Source of the DNA: DATHSY01 sp046729855
GTDB taxonomy: Bacteria > Actinomycetota > UBA4738 > HRBIN12
Reading direction: 5' to 3'
Length of the DNA stretch: 31,867 nt
Assembly (NCBI GenBank): GCA_046729855.1
Contig: JBKPHM010000018.1
Coordinates: forward strand, 1-31,867
Part shown: positions 24,211 through 31,867 of the stretch, one piece after another
Numbering within the stretch: the stretch's first letter is position 1
Layout: the number at the start of each line of letters is the position of its first letter
The notes under the pieces: generated by a model
What the model saw: the letters and a program-made list of their open reading frames with translations, nothing else
The model's database searches: none
Told to the model about the DNA's origin: nothing
Program-made: the position numbers and the translations under genes

Positions 24211-26445
24211 TTGGCAGTCCAAACCCCTCGCAGTCGGGCGCCGAAGGGCGCAAAGCAAGCCGCCGTACCATCGAAGAGCGCGAAGAAGAACGGGCAAGAG
24301 CACAAGCGCTTCGCCTTCTTCCGCCGGTACTGGTGGCTGTTAATCGCCGTCCCCGGCATGGTGGCGATCATGGTCCTCGCCACGCTCTTGTTCGTGTACT
24401 CGCAGCTCGACCTCCCCGAGACGCCGCCGCCCCTGCAGACGACGTTCGTGTACGACCGCGACGGCAGGCAGATCGCGACGCTGCACGCGGCCGTCAACCG
24501 GACGATCATCCCCTTCGAGGACATGGATGCGTCGATCCGCGACGCCGTGATCGCGACCGAGGACAGGAATTTCTACTCCAACCCGGGCTTCGATCCGATC
24601 GGGATCCTTCGCGCCGCGTGGACCGATCTGATCGCCCACGACGCCGTCCAGGGCGCCTCGACGATCACACAACAGCTCGTCAAGAACGTCTACGCGGGAC
24701 GGTACGTCAGGGACCCGGAGACCGGCGTCAAGATCTACGAGACGCCGCCCAGGACGATCGGGCAGAAGGTCCGAGAAGTCCTGCTGGCGGTCAAGCTCAA
24801 CCAGCGCTACACGAAGGACGAGATCCTCGCGAAGTACCTCAACACGATCTACTTCGGGCACGGTGCGTACGGGGTTCAGGCGGCCGCGCAGACGTACTTC
24901 GACAAGGACGCGAGCCAGCTCACGGCGCTGGAGTCGGCAACCCTCGCCGGCCTGATCCGCGAGCCCTCGTCCTACGATCCTGGCGACCCCGACAACTACG
25001 ACATCGCGCTTGGCAGGCGGAACTACGTCCTCGATCGGATGGTCGAAGAGGGATACCTCGGCGCCGAGCGCGCCGATGAGCTCCGCGTCAGGCCGCTCAG
25101 GACGCCGGGCCTGGACCTGGCCGCCGAGACCCGCCAGTTCCCCGCCAAGCTCGGGTACTTCCTGGACTACGTCCGCAGGACGGCGTCGGATGAGTTCGGC
25201 GACGCGAACGTCTTCGGCGGAGGCCTTCGCATCACGACGACGCTCGACTCGGACATGCAGCACGCCGCCGAACAGGCCGTCGCCGCGCAGCTTCCCGATC
25301 CGAACGGCCCCGACGCAGCGGTCGTCGCGATCGATCCCAGCAACGGCGCGGTCCGCGCGATGTACGGGGGCCGCAACTTCCACCGCAACCAGGTGAACCT
25401 GGCGCTCACCGGCGCCAAGGGGTACGGGGGCAGCGGCCGTCACGCCGGATCCGCGTTCAAGGTCTTCACGTTGGTGACGGCGCTGGAGCAGCGCATGTCG
25501 CTGAACTCCCGCTGGAACGGCCCGAGCACGATCACGATCTCGGACCCCGCGTGCTACACGAAGGGCGAGCCGTGGACATTGTCGAACGCCAGCGACTCCG
25601 AGAGCGGCACGTTCACGCTCCTGTCGGCGACGGCGCACTCGGTCAACACGGTCTTCGCGCAGGTCGCTTCGCACGTCGGACCCGAGAACATCGTCGACGT
25701 CGCACATCGGATGGGGATCCGGTCGCACCTGGATCCGGTCTGCTCGATCACGCTCGGAACGCAGGAGATCAACGCGCTCGAGATGACCAACGCGTACGCG
25801 ACCCTCGCGGCGAACGGCACGCGTCGCTGGGCAAGCCCGATCACGAGGGTGGAGTCCGCGACGGGCGAGGTGGAGTTCGAGCGGAAGGGCCGGAGGGGGG
25901 AGCAGGTCATCGAGCGCAACGACGCGTTGCTGGCCACCTACGCGCTCGAGGGCGTGATCGACGGAGGCACAGGGTACCGGGCGCAGATCGGCCGCCCGGC
26001 CGCCGGCAAGACCGGCACCGCGCAGGAGTACAAAGACGCCTGGTTCTGCGGGTACACCCCGCAGCTCGCCGCATGCGTCTGGGTGGGGTACCGCGAGGGC
26101 GAGATCCCGCTCGAGAACGTCGGTCCGTGGCCCGCGGTGTATGGCGGCACGATCCCGGCGTTGATCTGGCACGACTTCATGGTCGAGGCGACCGAGGGCA
26201 TGGAGATCCGGGACTTCGACCCGCCATCGTTCGAGGGATACACGGGCCAGGCGCCGACGCCTCCCCCCGCCCCCGAGCCCACCGAAGAGCCGACGACGTC
26301 CCCGGAACCGACCGAGTCGCCCGAGCCCACGCGGTCGCCGGAACCGACCAAGTCGCCGGAGCCGAGCCCATCGAGCCCGCCGCCGACCCCGTCACCGACG
26401 CCGACGACCGGGTTCGCGCTGCGCAGGCGCGGTCCGAGCGGTTGA
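24211..26445 (+). CDS. Class A penicillin-binding protein, PonA1-like
   Basis: A bifunctional peptidoglycan synthase of 744 residues. A basic cytoplasmic tail precedes one span at about 42-63. The GT51 domain (75-250) has Glu117 in ATEDRNFY, GASTITQQL, and DEILAKYLNTIYFGHGAYG. The transpeptidase domain (340-665) has SxxK at Ser414 (GSAFKVF), SVN at 477-479 and KTG at 600-602. The tail (685-733) is Pro/Thr/Glu/Ser-rich with SPEPT repeats, a wall-spanning linker common in actinobacterial PBPs. The start is TTG 24211; a TAGAAT at 24196-24201 could be a -10 close enough to give a very short leader. It lies downstream of the DUF5318 gene and convergent with the kinase at 26455 (9-nt gap). Confidence 0.95.
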   Translation: MAVQTPRSRAPKGAKQAAVPSKSAKKNGQEHKRFAFFRRYWWLLIAVPGMVAIMVLATLLFVYSQLDLPETPPPLQTTFVYDRDGRQIATLHAAVNRTIIPFEDMDASIRDAVIATEDRNFYSNPGFDPIGILRAAWTDLIAHDAVQGASTITQQLVKNVYAGRYVRDPETGVKIYETPPRTIGQKVREVLLAVKLNQRYTKDEILAKYLNTIYFGHGAYGVQAAAQTYFDKDASQLTALESATLAGLIREPSSYDPGDPDNYDIALGRRNYVLDRMVEEGYLGAERADELRVRPLRTPGLDLAAETRQFPAKLGYFLDYVRRTASDEFGDANVFGGGLRITTTLDSDMQHAAEQAVAAQLPDPNGPDAAVVAIDPSNGAVRAMYGGRNFHRNQVNLALTGAKGYGGSGRHAGSAFKVFTLVTALEQRMSLNSRWNGPSTITISDPACYTKGEPWTLSNASDSESGTFTLLSATAHSVNTVFAQVASHVGPENIVDVAHRMGIRSHLDPVCSITLGTQEINALEMTNAYATLAANGTRRWASPITRVESATGEVEFERKGRRGEQVIERNDALLATYALEGVIDGGTGYRAQIGRPAAGKTGTAQEYKDAWFCGYTPQLAACVWVGYREGEIPLENVGPWPAVYGGTIPALIWHDFMVEATEGMEIRDFDPPSFEGYTGQAPTPPPAPEPTEEPTTSPEPTESPEPTRSPEPTKSPEPSPSSPPPTPSPTPTTGFALRRRGPSG

Positions 26446-26454
26446 GGCTGAACC

Positions 26455-28578
26455 CTACGACGCCTCGTTGACGGCGAACTCTCGGGGCGCCGGGACCGAC
26501 TCGAGCGGCAGCGTTGCCATCACGGTCGTCCCACGCCCCGGCGTCGAGTGCACCATGAACGTCCCGTTTGCGAGCTCGACCCGCTCCTTCATCGAGGCGA
26601 GGCCCACCCGCCCCATCTGCAGGTACTCGCGGGATTTCGCCAGATCGAACCCAAGGCCGTCGTCGGTGATCTCGATCCGGAGCTGGCCCGCGACGGCCTC
26701 GACCGTCACGGTGATCCGATCGGCGTGGGCGTGCTTGCCGGCGTTCGACAGGGCCTCCTGAACGACGCGGTAGGCGAGTGTCTCCAGATCCTGTGGGATC
26801 TCCGTCACGCCCTGGGCAGCGAAGTCCGTCTCCAGGTCGTTCTGGCGGCCGAACTTGTCGAGCGTCTCGCGGAGCGCCGGGACCAGCCCCCGCTCCTCGA
26901 GCAGCGGCGGCCGCAGGCCCGACATAAGGCGGCGCAGGTTGTCGGCCTCCTCGGCGAGCTCCTTGCGGACCTTCGTGAGGATGTCGATGCCTTCGGTGAT
27001 CTCGCCGGCCCGCAGCATCAAGAGGACCGCTTCCAGCGACAGCGAGGCCGCCGACACGCCCTGCACGGGCCCGTCGTGCAGGTCGCGCGCGATCCGGTTG
27101 CGCTCGCTCTCGATCGCGGCGGTGGTCCGCCGCATGATGCGCGTGCGGTCCTCGTCGCGGTCCTGAAGGAACTTGAACAACGACCGGATCGTCTGGTCGG
27201 CCACCCGCTGGGCCGTGACGTCGCGCACCAGCAACAGCCGCCGGGGCGGATCGCCCGGGATGTCCGACGTCCGGGCCTCGAGGTACGTCGCGTGCCCATC
27301 GCGGAGGAGCGTTCCCTGCCCCGTCGTCGGTAGATCGCGGAACGTCTCGTCGGCCTCGATCTGGAGCGTCAGCGAGGGCCAGGTCTGCCCCTCGACCATC
27401 GACTGCGGGAGCTCGGCCATCTGGCAGAACGCCTCGTTCGCGCGGACGATCACGTCGCGGTCATCGAGCTCGACGATCCCATCGACGGCGGCCTCGAACA
27501 CCAGCCGGAGCCGTTCCTCCGAGTCGCGGAGCGTCTCGTTGGCGCGTTGCAGCCTCGCCAGTGCCTTATCCGTCTCGCGGAGCGCGTTGCCCTTCTGGTC
27601 GAGGGCCTCGATCACGGCCCGCGCGGCGTGCGAGGCGCGTACCTGGTTCACCAGGACCCGGAGCACGATCCCCATGCCCAGGATCCCGATCAGCACCGGC
27701 CCCTGGACGGACCCCACTTGGCCATCGGTCTGCGCCGTCGCGACGAGCCCCAGCGCGCCGCACGCCGTCGCCACTGACACGGTCGTGAGCAGCGGCCTGC
27801 CGTACCGCGTCGGCGCGCTCCGCGGATTCTGGTTCTGCCGCGGGATCATCCAGATCAGCAACGCAAGCCCCAACGCGCCGAGCGCGAACAGCATGTCGAT
27901 GGACTGGTCCCCCGGCACGTACCTTCCGTCGACCCATCCATCGGCGAACGCCATCACGCCGGCGGCGAACGACGTGACGACGACGAACTGCCCGAAGTGC
28001 GCGACCGACGGGACCCACAACGCTAGCGCGCCGTACGACGAGCACGACACCGCCGCGATCAGCGCGAACATCGCGCTGGAGAGCGTCTGGGCCGCGTCCG
28101 GTTCGTTCGGCAGCACGGTCAGGTACAGGATCGTGCCGAGCGACGCCGAGATTAGCGTGACGTCCGCGCCGATCTCGCGCCGATCGTCACGCGCGAAGTG
28201 GTCGGCGTACTCGATCGCGACCGGCACGAGGAACACCATCGCGATGAGGAGGAACAGCGCGTCGTAGATGCTCGGGCCGTAGTGCGTGACGCCCCGGCGG
28301 TCGTAGAGCGCGAACACCGCGAAGGCCGCCCCGAGTAGCACCGTCCCGAACGCCAGGTACCCGGTTGTGCGCCAGGACCCGCCGGCACGCCGGCGCACCA
28401 GCATGATGGTGCCCGCCGATAGGCATGCGACAGCGACGATGGCATCGGACAGTCCTTCGGTCCGGCGGATCGGCGCCGACAGGAACACATACGCGCCTGC
28501 GACAACCGCCAACGCCGCGACGAGGACTGCCGGTGCCAAAAGGCGCCGGCTCACGGAAGCGATCCCCATCGACCTCAT
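26455..28578 (-). CDS. Membrane sensor histidine kinase with PAS domain
   Basis: A 707-residue kinase. The N-terminal half (about 10-315) has around eight hydrophobic spans. A coiled linker (LDQKGNALRETDKALARLQ) leads to a PAS domain at about 350-460 with LRLVFEAAVDGIVELDD. HisKA_3 follows with phospho-acceptor His501 in ESERNRIARDLHDGPVQG, and the HATPase domain has EALSNAGKHAHA, ITDDGLGFD and GRVGLASMKERV. I chose ATG 28578, with GAGG 9 nt upstream; ATG 28611 and GTG 28614 extend it by 11-12 codons. It is the second gene of a regulator-then-kinase operon. Pro follows the phospho-His region (HDGPVQ) rather than the AQQ of the other two kinases, so it belongs to a different subgroup. Confidence 0.92.
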   Translation of the reverse strand: MRSMGIASVSRRLLAPAVLVAALAVVAGAYVFLSAPIRRTEGLSDAIVAVACLSAGTIMLVRRRAGGSWRTTGYLAFGTVLLGAAFAVFALYDRRGVTHYGPSIYDALFLLIAMVFLVPVAIEYADHFARDDRREIGADVTLISASLGTILYLTVLPNEPDAAQTLSSAMFALIAAVSCSSYGALALWVPSVAHFGQFVVVTSFAAGVMAFADGWVDGRYVPGDQSIDMLFALGALGLALLIWMIPRQNQNPRSAPTRYGRPLLTTVSVATACGALGLVATAQTDGQVGSVQGPVLIGILGMGIVLRVLVNQVRASHAARAVIEALDQKGNALRETDKALARLQRANETLRDSEERLRLVFEAAVDGIVELDDRDVIVRANEAFCQMAELPQSMVEGQTWPSLTLQIEADETFRDLPTTGQGTLLRDGHATYLEARTSDIPGDPPRRLLLVRDVTAQRVADQTIRSLFKFLQDRDEDRTRIMRRTTAAIESERNRIARDLHDGPVQGVSAASLSLEAVLLMLRAGEITEGIDILTKVRKELAEEADNLRRLMSGLRPPLLEERGLVPALRETLDKFGRQNDLETDFAAQGVTEIPQDLETLAYRVVQEALSNAGKHAHADRITVTVEAVAGQLRIEITDDGLGFDLAKSREYLQMGRVGLASMKERVELANGTFMVHSTPGRGTTVMATLPLESVPAPREFAVNEAS

Positions 28579-28681
28579 CAAATGATGCCTCGCCGCGGAC
28601 CCGGCCTCCATCACCTACTAGGGGCGGGCAGGCCCCGGCCCGGCCTAGGTCGGACGGGGGCCGTCCTCCATCAGAAGCGGC

Positions 28682-29320
28682 CTACTCGATCAGGCGGCGA
28701 CGCAACGCCTCGGCGACGGCCGCGGTCCTGTCCGAGGCGCCGAGCTTCTCGAAGATGTGCTCGAGGTGCGTCTTCACCGTGTCGGGCGAGATGTACAGGC
28801 GCTCGGCGATGTCGCGGTTGGTGTGACCGAACGCCAGCAGCTGAAGGACCTCGATCTCGCGGGCCGTGAGCGTCTCCGCCCTGCGGTCGCGCTCCTTCGC
28901 CTGGGATAGCTCCTCGGCCAGGGCGACCACTAGCTGCGGGTCGATCACCATGTTGCCGCCGGCGACCAGCCGCACGGTCTGGATCAGGTGCTCGGCGTCG
29001 CGCGCCTTGAGCACGTAGCCACGCGCACCCGAGCGGACGGCCTCGACCACGAACTGGCGGTCGTCGTACGCCGTGAGCATGATCACGCCCACGGCGGGGA
29101 ACTGATCGCGGATCTGGCGGGCCGCCTCCAGTCCGTCCATCTCCGGCATCCGAATGTCGACCAGCGCGATGTCCGGGGTCGAGTGCTCGACGAGTTCGAG
29201 CAGCTCCTTGCCGTTGGAGGCCTCTCCGACCACCTCGATCCCCTCGGCCATGTCGAGGTACCGACGCAGACCCTGTCTGACCAGCGAATGATCGTCGGCG
29301 ATGGCTACCCGTATCGTCAC
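28682..29320 (-). CDS. NarL/FixJ-family response regulator
   Basis: A 212-residue regulator. The receiver domain (1-120) has VAIADDHSLVR, phospho-acceptor Asp55 in ALVDIRMPEMDG, and the conserved Lys in YVLKARD. The LuxR helix-turn-helix (about 148-205) has LTAREIEVLQLLAFGHTNRDIAERL and SPDTVKTHLEHIFEKLG. The start is GTG 29320 with AAGGAG 7 nt before it. It is transcribed first, with the PAS-containing kinase 100 nt behind it, so the two form a cognate pair. A -10-like CATATAGGAT lies about 40 bp upstream. Confidence 0.95.
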   Translation of the reverse strand: MTIRVAIADDHSLVRQGLRRYLDMAEGIEVVGEASNGKELLELVEHSTPDIALVDIRMPEMDGLEAARQIRDQFPAVGVIMLTAYDDRQFVVEAVRSGARGYVLKARDAEHLIQTVRLVAGGNMVIDPQLVVALAEELSQAKERDRRAETLTAREIEVLQLLAFGHTNRDIAERLYISPDTVKTHLEHIFEKLGASDRTAAVAEALRRRLIE

Positions 29321-29358
29321 GGCGGACTCCTTGCTCAGTCGGGCCCCCGGCCCGGCTC

Positions 29359-29368
29359 ATCCTATATG
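29359..29368 (-). promoter_or_regulatory. Possible -10 element for the regulator-kinase operon
   Basis: On the minus strand CATATAGGAT stands about 40 nt ahead of GTG 29320. It is AT-rich in otherwise very GC-rich DNA. A clear -35 hexamer is not seen. Confidence 0.35.
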
Positions 29369-29673
29369 TCGGCCGTCCCCGCCAGAAGATGTAGCCCCCG
29401 GCAGAACGGATATCGGGTCCCGGTCCCCGACGGCGGTCGCCTGGAGATCGCGCCCGCCCACGCTTGGAGGAGCCCCCGACCGGGCGTCGAGGGGCGGACG
29501 AGCCCCCAACGGGGCCCGCGGACTCAGAAGATGTGGTACCAATTCCGACGCCCCGTCCTACCTGCATCTTCGCGCGGTCTGCTAACCGCCTGTTAACCGG
29601 GAGTCTGGTCGTCCCCCGGAGGCGCCCAGCCTACGGACCACCGGAATGCCGATCGTCGCCTGCCTTGCTGCCG
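29369..29673. other. Intergenic region between the regulator and the GNAT gene
   Basis: About 300 bases with no gene I can support. It includes a small AT-richer patch with near-repeats (CTAACCGCC, TTAACCGGG, around 29582-29601) of unknown meaning. Frames across it are Arg/Pro-rich shadows. Confidence 0.4.
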
Positions 29674-30230
29674 TCACGCGCCTGGCTGCGTCGTCCTGAC
29701 GGGCGGCGCGTCGAGCCGAGTGCGGCGGTACACGAGCAGCTCCGCGTCGATCTGGTTGGTGACGTGCCGTCGTCTTCCGACGTGGCTGAACCCAAGGCGC
29801 TCCAGGAGCCGCCGCGAGGGAACGTTGGCGTCATCCACGAAGGCTTCGAGCGCCTCGATCTCGAGGCGCTCCAGCGCCCAGGATGCAACAAGTCCGACGG
29901 GGCGGTCCCGATTCCTTGGCCCCGCGCCTGCCGGATCAACCAGTAGCCGAGGTCCCCGACTCCCGGACGGCGCAGCATCACGCTCGCGCACCCCACGGCC
30001 GTGCCACGGGATTCGATGACGAGCGTGATGCCTTCGTGGCTCGCGGCGCGTGCCCACTGCCGCTCGATGAACGCCCGGCCCTCGCTCGGCGAATACCGGT
30101 GCGGAAGAGTGGTGCCCGGCAGAAGCTCGGGCTCTGACGACGCGGTCCTGACAAGCGCCAGATCCTCCAGCCGCCAGGGCCGGAGGCTCACCACGCCGTC
30201 CGACAGGAACGGCTCGGGCAGTGGCGACAT
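29674..30230 (-). pseudogene. GNAT-family N-acetyltransferase, frameshifted
   Basis: From ATG 30230 the frame encodes the first two thirds of a GNAT enzyme of the ribosomal-protein acetyltransferase type. It shows VSLRPWRLEDLALVR, a central VMLRRPGVGDLGYWL, and the acetyl-CoA loop RQARGQGIGTA. The remainder continues in another minus frame: VGLVASWALERLEIEALEAFVDD, then NVPSRRLLERLGFSHVG, ending near 29674. The switch falls at a GGGG run (29899-29902 on the plus strand), where one base missing or two extra would restore a protein of about 185 residues. It is either a recent mutation or an assembly error. The substrate is unknown. It is followed by phage-derived debris upstream on the opposite strand. 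Confidence 0.8.
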
Positions 30231-30344
30231 CGGCGGCACGATACGGCCAGTCGTCTCACACGACACGGGTTCAGGGGATGAGTTCGGGGGCCGGCTGATC
30301 GCGAGGATGGTGGAGCAAGCCCTCGTGATCCTCAACCCTCCCGG

Positions 30345-31241
30345 TCACCTACCCGCTCCTGTGGAGTAGCGCCTCCGAGCCGTCGTTCACGGTCTTCGAC
30401 GAGGTCGCGGTGCAGCCGAACGACCGGCTGTGGAACGCGATGAGCCTGGGGTCGGGGTCGCGCGAGCACCCGATGATCGTCGGGATCAGCACTCCAGGCT
30501 GGGAGAAGGACTCCCTCGCCTATCGCCTTTACCAGCACGGCAAGAAGACCGCTTCCGGCGAGGTCGAGGACCCGACGTTCTTCTTCAGATGCTGGGAGCC
30601 GGCCGATCCCCAGGCGGACCACACCGACCCGAAGGTCTGGGCCGAGGCCACCCCCTCGCTCCGAGCGTTCCTGCACGCCGAGGACTTCGCCTCCGCCGCC
30701 GCCTCGACCGACGAGCACGAGTTCAGGCGGTTCCGCCTCGGGCAGTGGACCTCGACGCGCTCGCTCGCGTTCGCCTCGGGACACTGGGAAGCCGCCGCGG
30801 CGGTCCGCGAGATCCCGGACGGTACCGACGTCGTGGTCTCGTTCACCGCGGCACGTCAACGCACGCGCCCGGGACACCGTCGCGATCGTCGGCTGCACGC
30901 TGGACGATCCGCACATCTTCCCGATCCGGATCTGGGAGGAATCGGAACGGGTTGACCCGTCAGACGTCGCCGACGAGCTCCGCGCGGTGTCGGCGCGTTA
31001 CTCGGTGTTCGACGACGCAACCTGTGAGGGCCGGCTGACGCATGATCCCGATCCGGTGCTCGGCAGGCACGCCGCGCACTTGGGGTTGCTTATCCGGCCC
31101 GTCCGGCGTCCGCCCGGATCTCGACGTCGCCGAGGCGCTCCGATCGCCGGCGTCTTGGCCGCGATGATCGCCTACGACGGCGTGACGCGGATCGGACCTG
31201 CTCCGGAGCCGTTCGCGATCCTGCCTACCAGCGTGGGATGA
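30345..31241 (+). pseudogene. Broken phage terminase large subunit
   Basis: The fragment begins inside the ATPase domain (SEPSFTVFDEVAVQPNDRLW, a Walker B-type FDE). It continues with MIVGISTPGWEKDSLAYRLY and ends that frame near VVVSF. At about 30845-30875 it shifts frame and resumes as the RNase H-like nuclease domain: DTVAIVGCTLDDPHIFPIRIWE, then LTHDPDPVLGRHAAH and VLAAMIAYDGVT. The end of the protein (TGA at 31239-31241) appears intact. Missing are the Walker A region and a segment in the nuclease domain. An intact homologue would be 450-550 residues. It is a prophage remnant. Confidence 0.7.
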
Positions 31242-31252
31242 GAGGAGGAGGA

Positions 31253-31405
31253 ATGATGTTTGGCCGCACGAAGACGAAGACGCCCAACAGACCGTTCGCA
31301 CATTCCGACGGCTGCAAGATCGTGAAGGCCGACCCCGGTGTTGAGATCCCGTGGTCGGACCCGCCTCACCGGCCGAGGAGTAGGCACGTTCCAGTCGGCA
31401 CCTAG
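31253..31405 (+). CDS. Small phage-like protein (50 aa)
   Basis: Too short for routine calling, but ATG 31253 (or 31256) follows AGAGGAGGAGG, an excellent ribosome site. The 50-codon frame reads MMFGRTKTKTPN and then CKIVKADPGVEIPWSD, a pattern I associate with small proteins next to the terminase in actinophages. It lies 11 nt behind the terminase remnant on the same strand and ends at TAG 31403-31405. There is one Cys and no membrane span. It may be intact although the neighbouring terminase is not. Function unknown. Confidence 0.5.
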   Translation: MMFGRTKTKTPNRPFAHSDGCKIVKADPGVEIPWSDPPHRPRSRHVPVGT

Positions 31406-31443
31406 TCGCTAGACGTTCTCGGGGGAGAATGCAGATGTGAAAT

Positions 31444-31478
31444 AGAGGGCGGCTTCCGAAGTCAAGAAGCCGCCCTCT
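31444..31478. terminator. Perfect hairpin, probable bidirectional terminator
   Basis: AGAGGGCGGCTTC (31444-31456) pairs perfectly over 13 bp with GAAGCCGCCCTCT (31466-31478), with a 9-nt loop. It lies between the plus-strand small phage-like ORF and the minus-strand gene ending at 31495, so it can stop transcription from both sides. T-runs are short. Confidence 0.8.
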
Positions 31479-31494
31479 TACGCTCCTCTACAGG

Positions 31495-31867
31495 TTACGA
31501 CGTAAGCGCAGCGCAGAGCTCCGCCTCGACCTCTGGCGTGAACGGGAAGGCGGTGATCCCATGGTGCGTTCCATCGGGGTACGTGAGACCTACGTTCTGA
31601 ATGATCACGCCGAAGCCCGGAGCGCTGATCTTGAAGTCGTTTCCGCTGCTGCTCGTTTCGACAAGCGTAGAGTCATCTCCGGGCGTCGTCCAGATCGTCC
31701 AGATGCTCCAGTAGCCGCTTATATTCACCGACGGCCCGGCTCCCGTGTGCGAGAGGCTCCAGGTGCCCTCCAGGTTGGCAGCGACATGTCGTCTCACCAC
31801 CAGGCGATCCACATACCAGCGCGTTCCGTCGCCACGATAGTGGCTCGTCTCGTAGATCGTCCCGCAA
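31495..31867 (-). CDS. Hypothetical protein, 5' end beyond the window
   Basis: The last 123 codons of a minus-strand gene that stays open to the window edge, so its start is not seen. The visible part reads CGTIYETSHYRGDGTRWYVDRLV, then WSLSHTGAGPSVNISGYWSIW. It continues with an alternating hydrophobic pattern rich in Trp, Thr, Ser and Gly, suggesting an all-beta, possibly secreted or surface domain. The end is TPEVEAELCAALTS. Its base composition is noticeably less GC-rich than that of its neighbours. A GTG at 31812 could be taken as an internal start but lacks a ribosome site. I do not recognise a family. Confidence 0.6.
   Translation of the reverse strand, partial: CGTIYETSHYRGDGTRWYVDRLVVRRHVAANLEGTWSLSHTGAGPSVNISGYWSIWTIWTTPGDDSTLVETSSSGNDFKISAPGFGVIIQNVGLTYPDGTHHGITAFPFTPEVEAELCAALTS

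Noticed and set aside
24340..26172. 610-codon minus frame opposite the second PBP
   Set aside because: Antisense shadow with Arg/Val/Asp-rich low-information sequence.
26280..26390. Short repeats in the second PBP tail as a mobile or regulatory repeat
   Set aside because: They are in-frame SPEPT codon repeats of a wall-spanning linker.

Overview
The window is very GC-rich DNA with dense, short-spaced genes and many GTG/TTG starts. It looks chromosomal and actinobacterial. The main reasons are a DUF5318-type protein directly ahead of a bifunctional penicillin-binding protein (PBP), and a Tad/Flp pilus locus in the order cpaE(ssd)-tadA-tadB-tadC-flp-tadE-tadF-like that I recall from mycobacteria and relatives. 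Other supports are MalT/LuxR-type ATPase regulators and NarL-type two-component systems. I cannot name the species; an uncultured actinobacterial lineage that uses selenocysteine is a fair guess.

Layout. 1-2.6 kb: histidine kinase plus LuxR-type response regulator on the minus strand. 2.7-3.5 kb: a divergent small membrane peptide and the wreck of a secreted BNR/Asp-box protein. 3.4-8.2 kb: a region that reads as an old, decayed integrated island. It is bounded on the right by an intact selenocysteine tRNA gene (8170-8261, minus) and on the left by a diverged copy of that tRNA's 3' half (3598-3657). Inside are an orphan histidine kinase, a truncated MalT-type regulator fused head-on to a truncated zinc-ribbon protein, and a possible serine-recombinase tail touching the tRNA. 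8.3-11.1 kb: two bacterial PH-domain membrane proteins (YdbS/YdbT type) and a HAD phosphatase. 11.1-11.3 kb: a strong, branched inverted-repeat structure between convergent genes. 11.3-15.0 kb (minus): ECF sigma factor, a large anti-sigma/RseB-like sensor fusion and an M15 D,D-peptidase, all overlapping. 15.1-18.7 kb: a small hypothetical, a secreted coiled-coil protein and a class A PBP. 18.8-23.6 kb: the Tad pilus operon. 23.7-26.4 kb: DUF5318 protein and a second class A PBP. 26.4-29.3 kb (minus): response regulator then PAS-containing kinase. 29.6-31.4 kb: a frameshifted GNAT acetyltransferase, a broken phage terminase large subunit and a tiny phage-like ORF, closed by a perfect hairpin terminator. 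31.5 kb to the end: a minus-strand gene that runs off the window.

How they fit together. Much of the window concerns the cell envelope: two PBPs, an M15 peptidase under an ECF sigma/anti-sigma pair, membrane PH-domain proteins, a surface pilus, and three NarL/LiaS-like kinases that probably sense envelope or extracellular conditions. The mobile-DNA traces (the tRNA-Sec-bounded island and the terminase remnant) are all degraded.

I ran no database searches. Family names come from motifs read by eye. Frameshifts could be assembly errors as well as true mutations.
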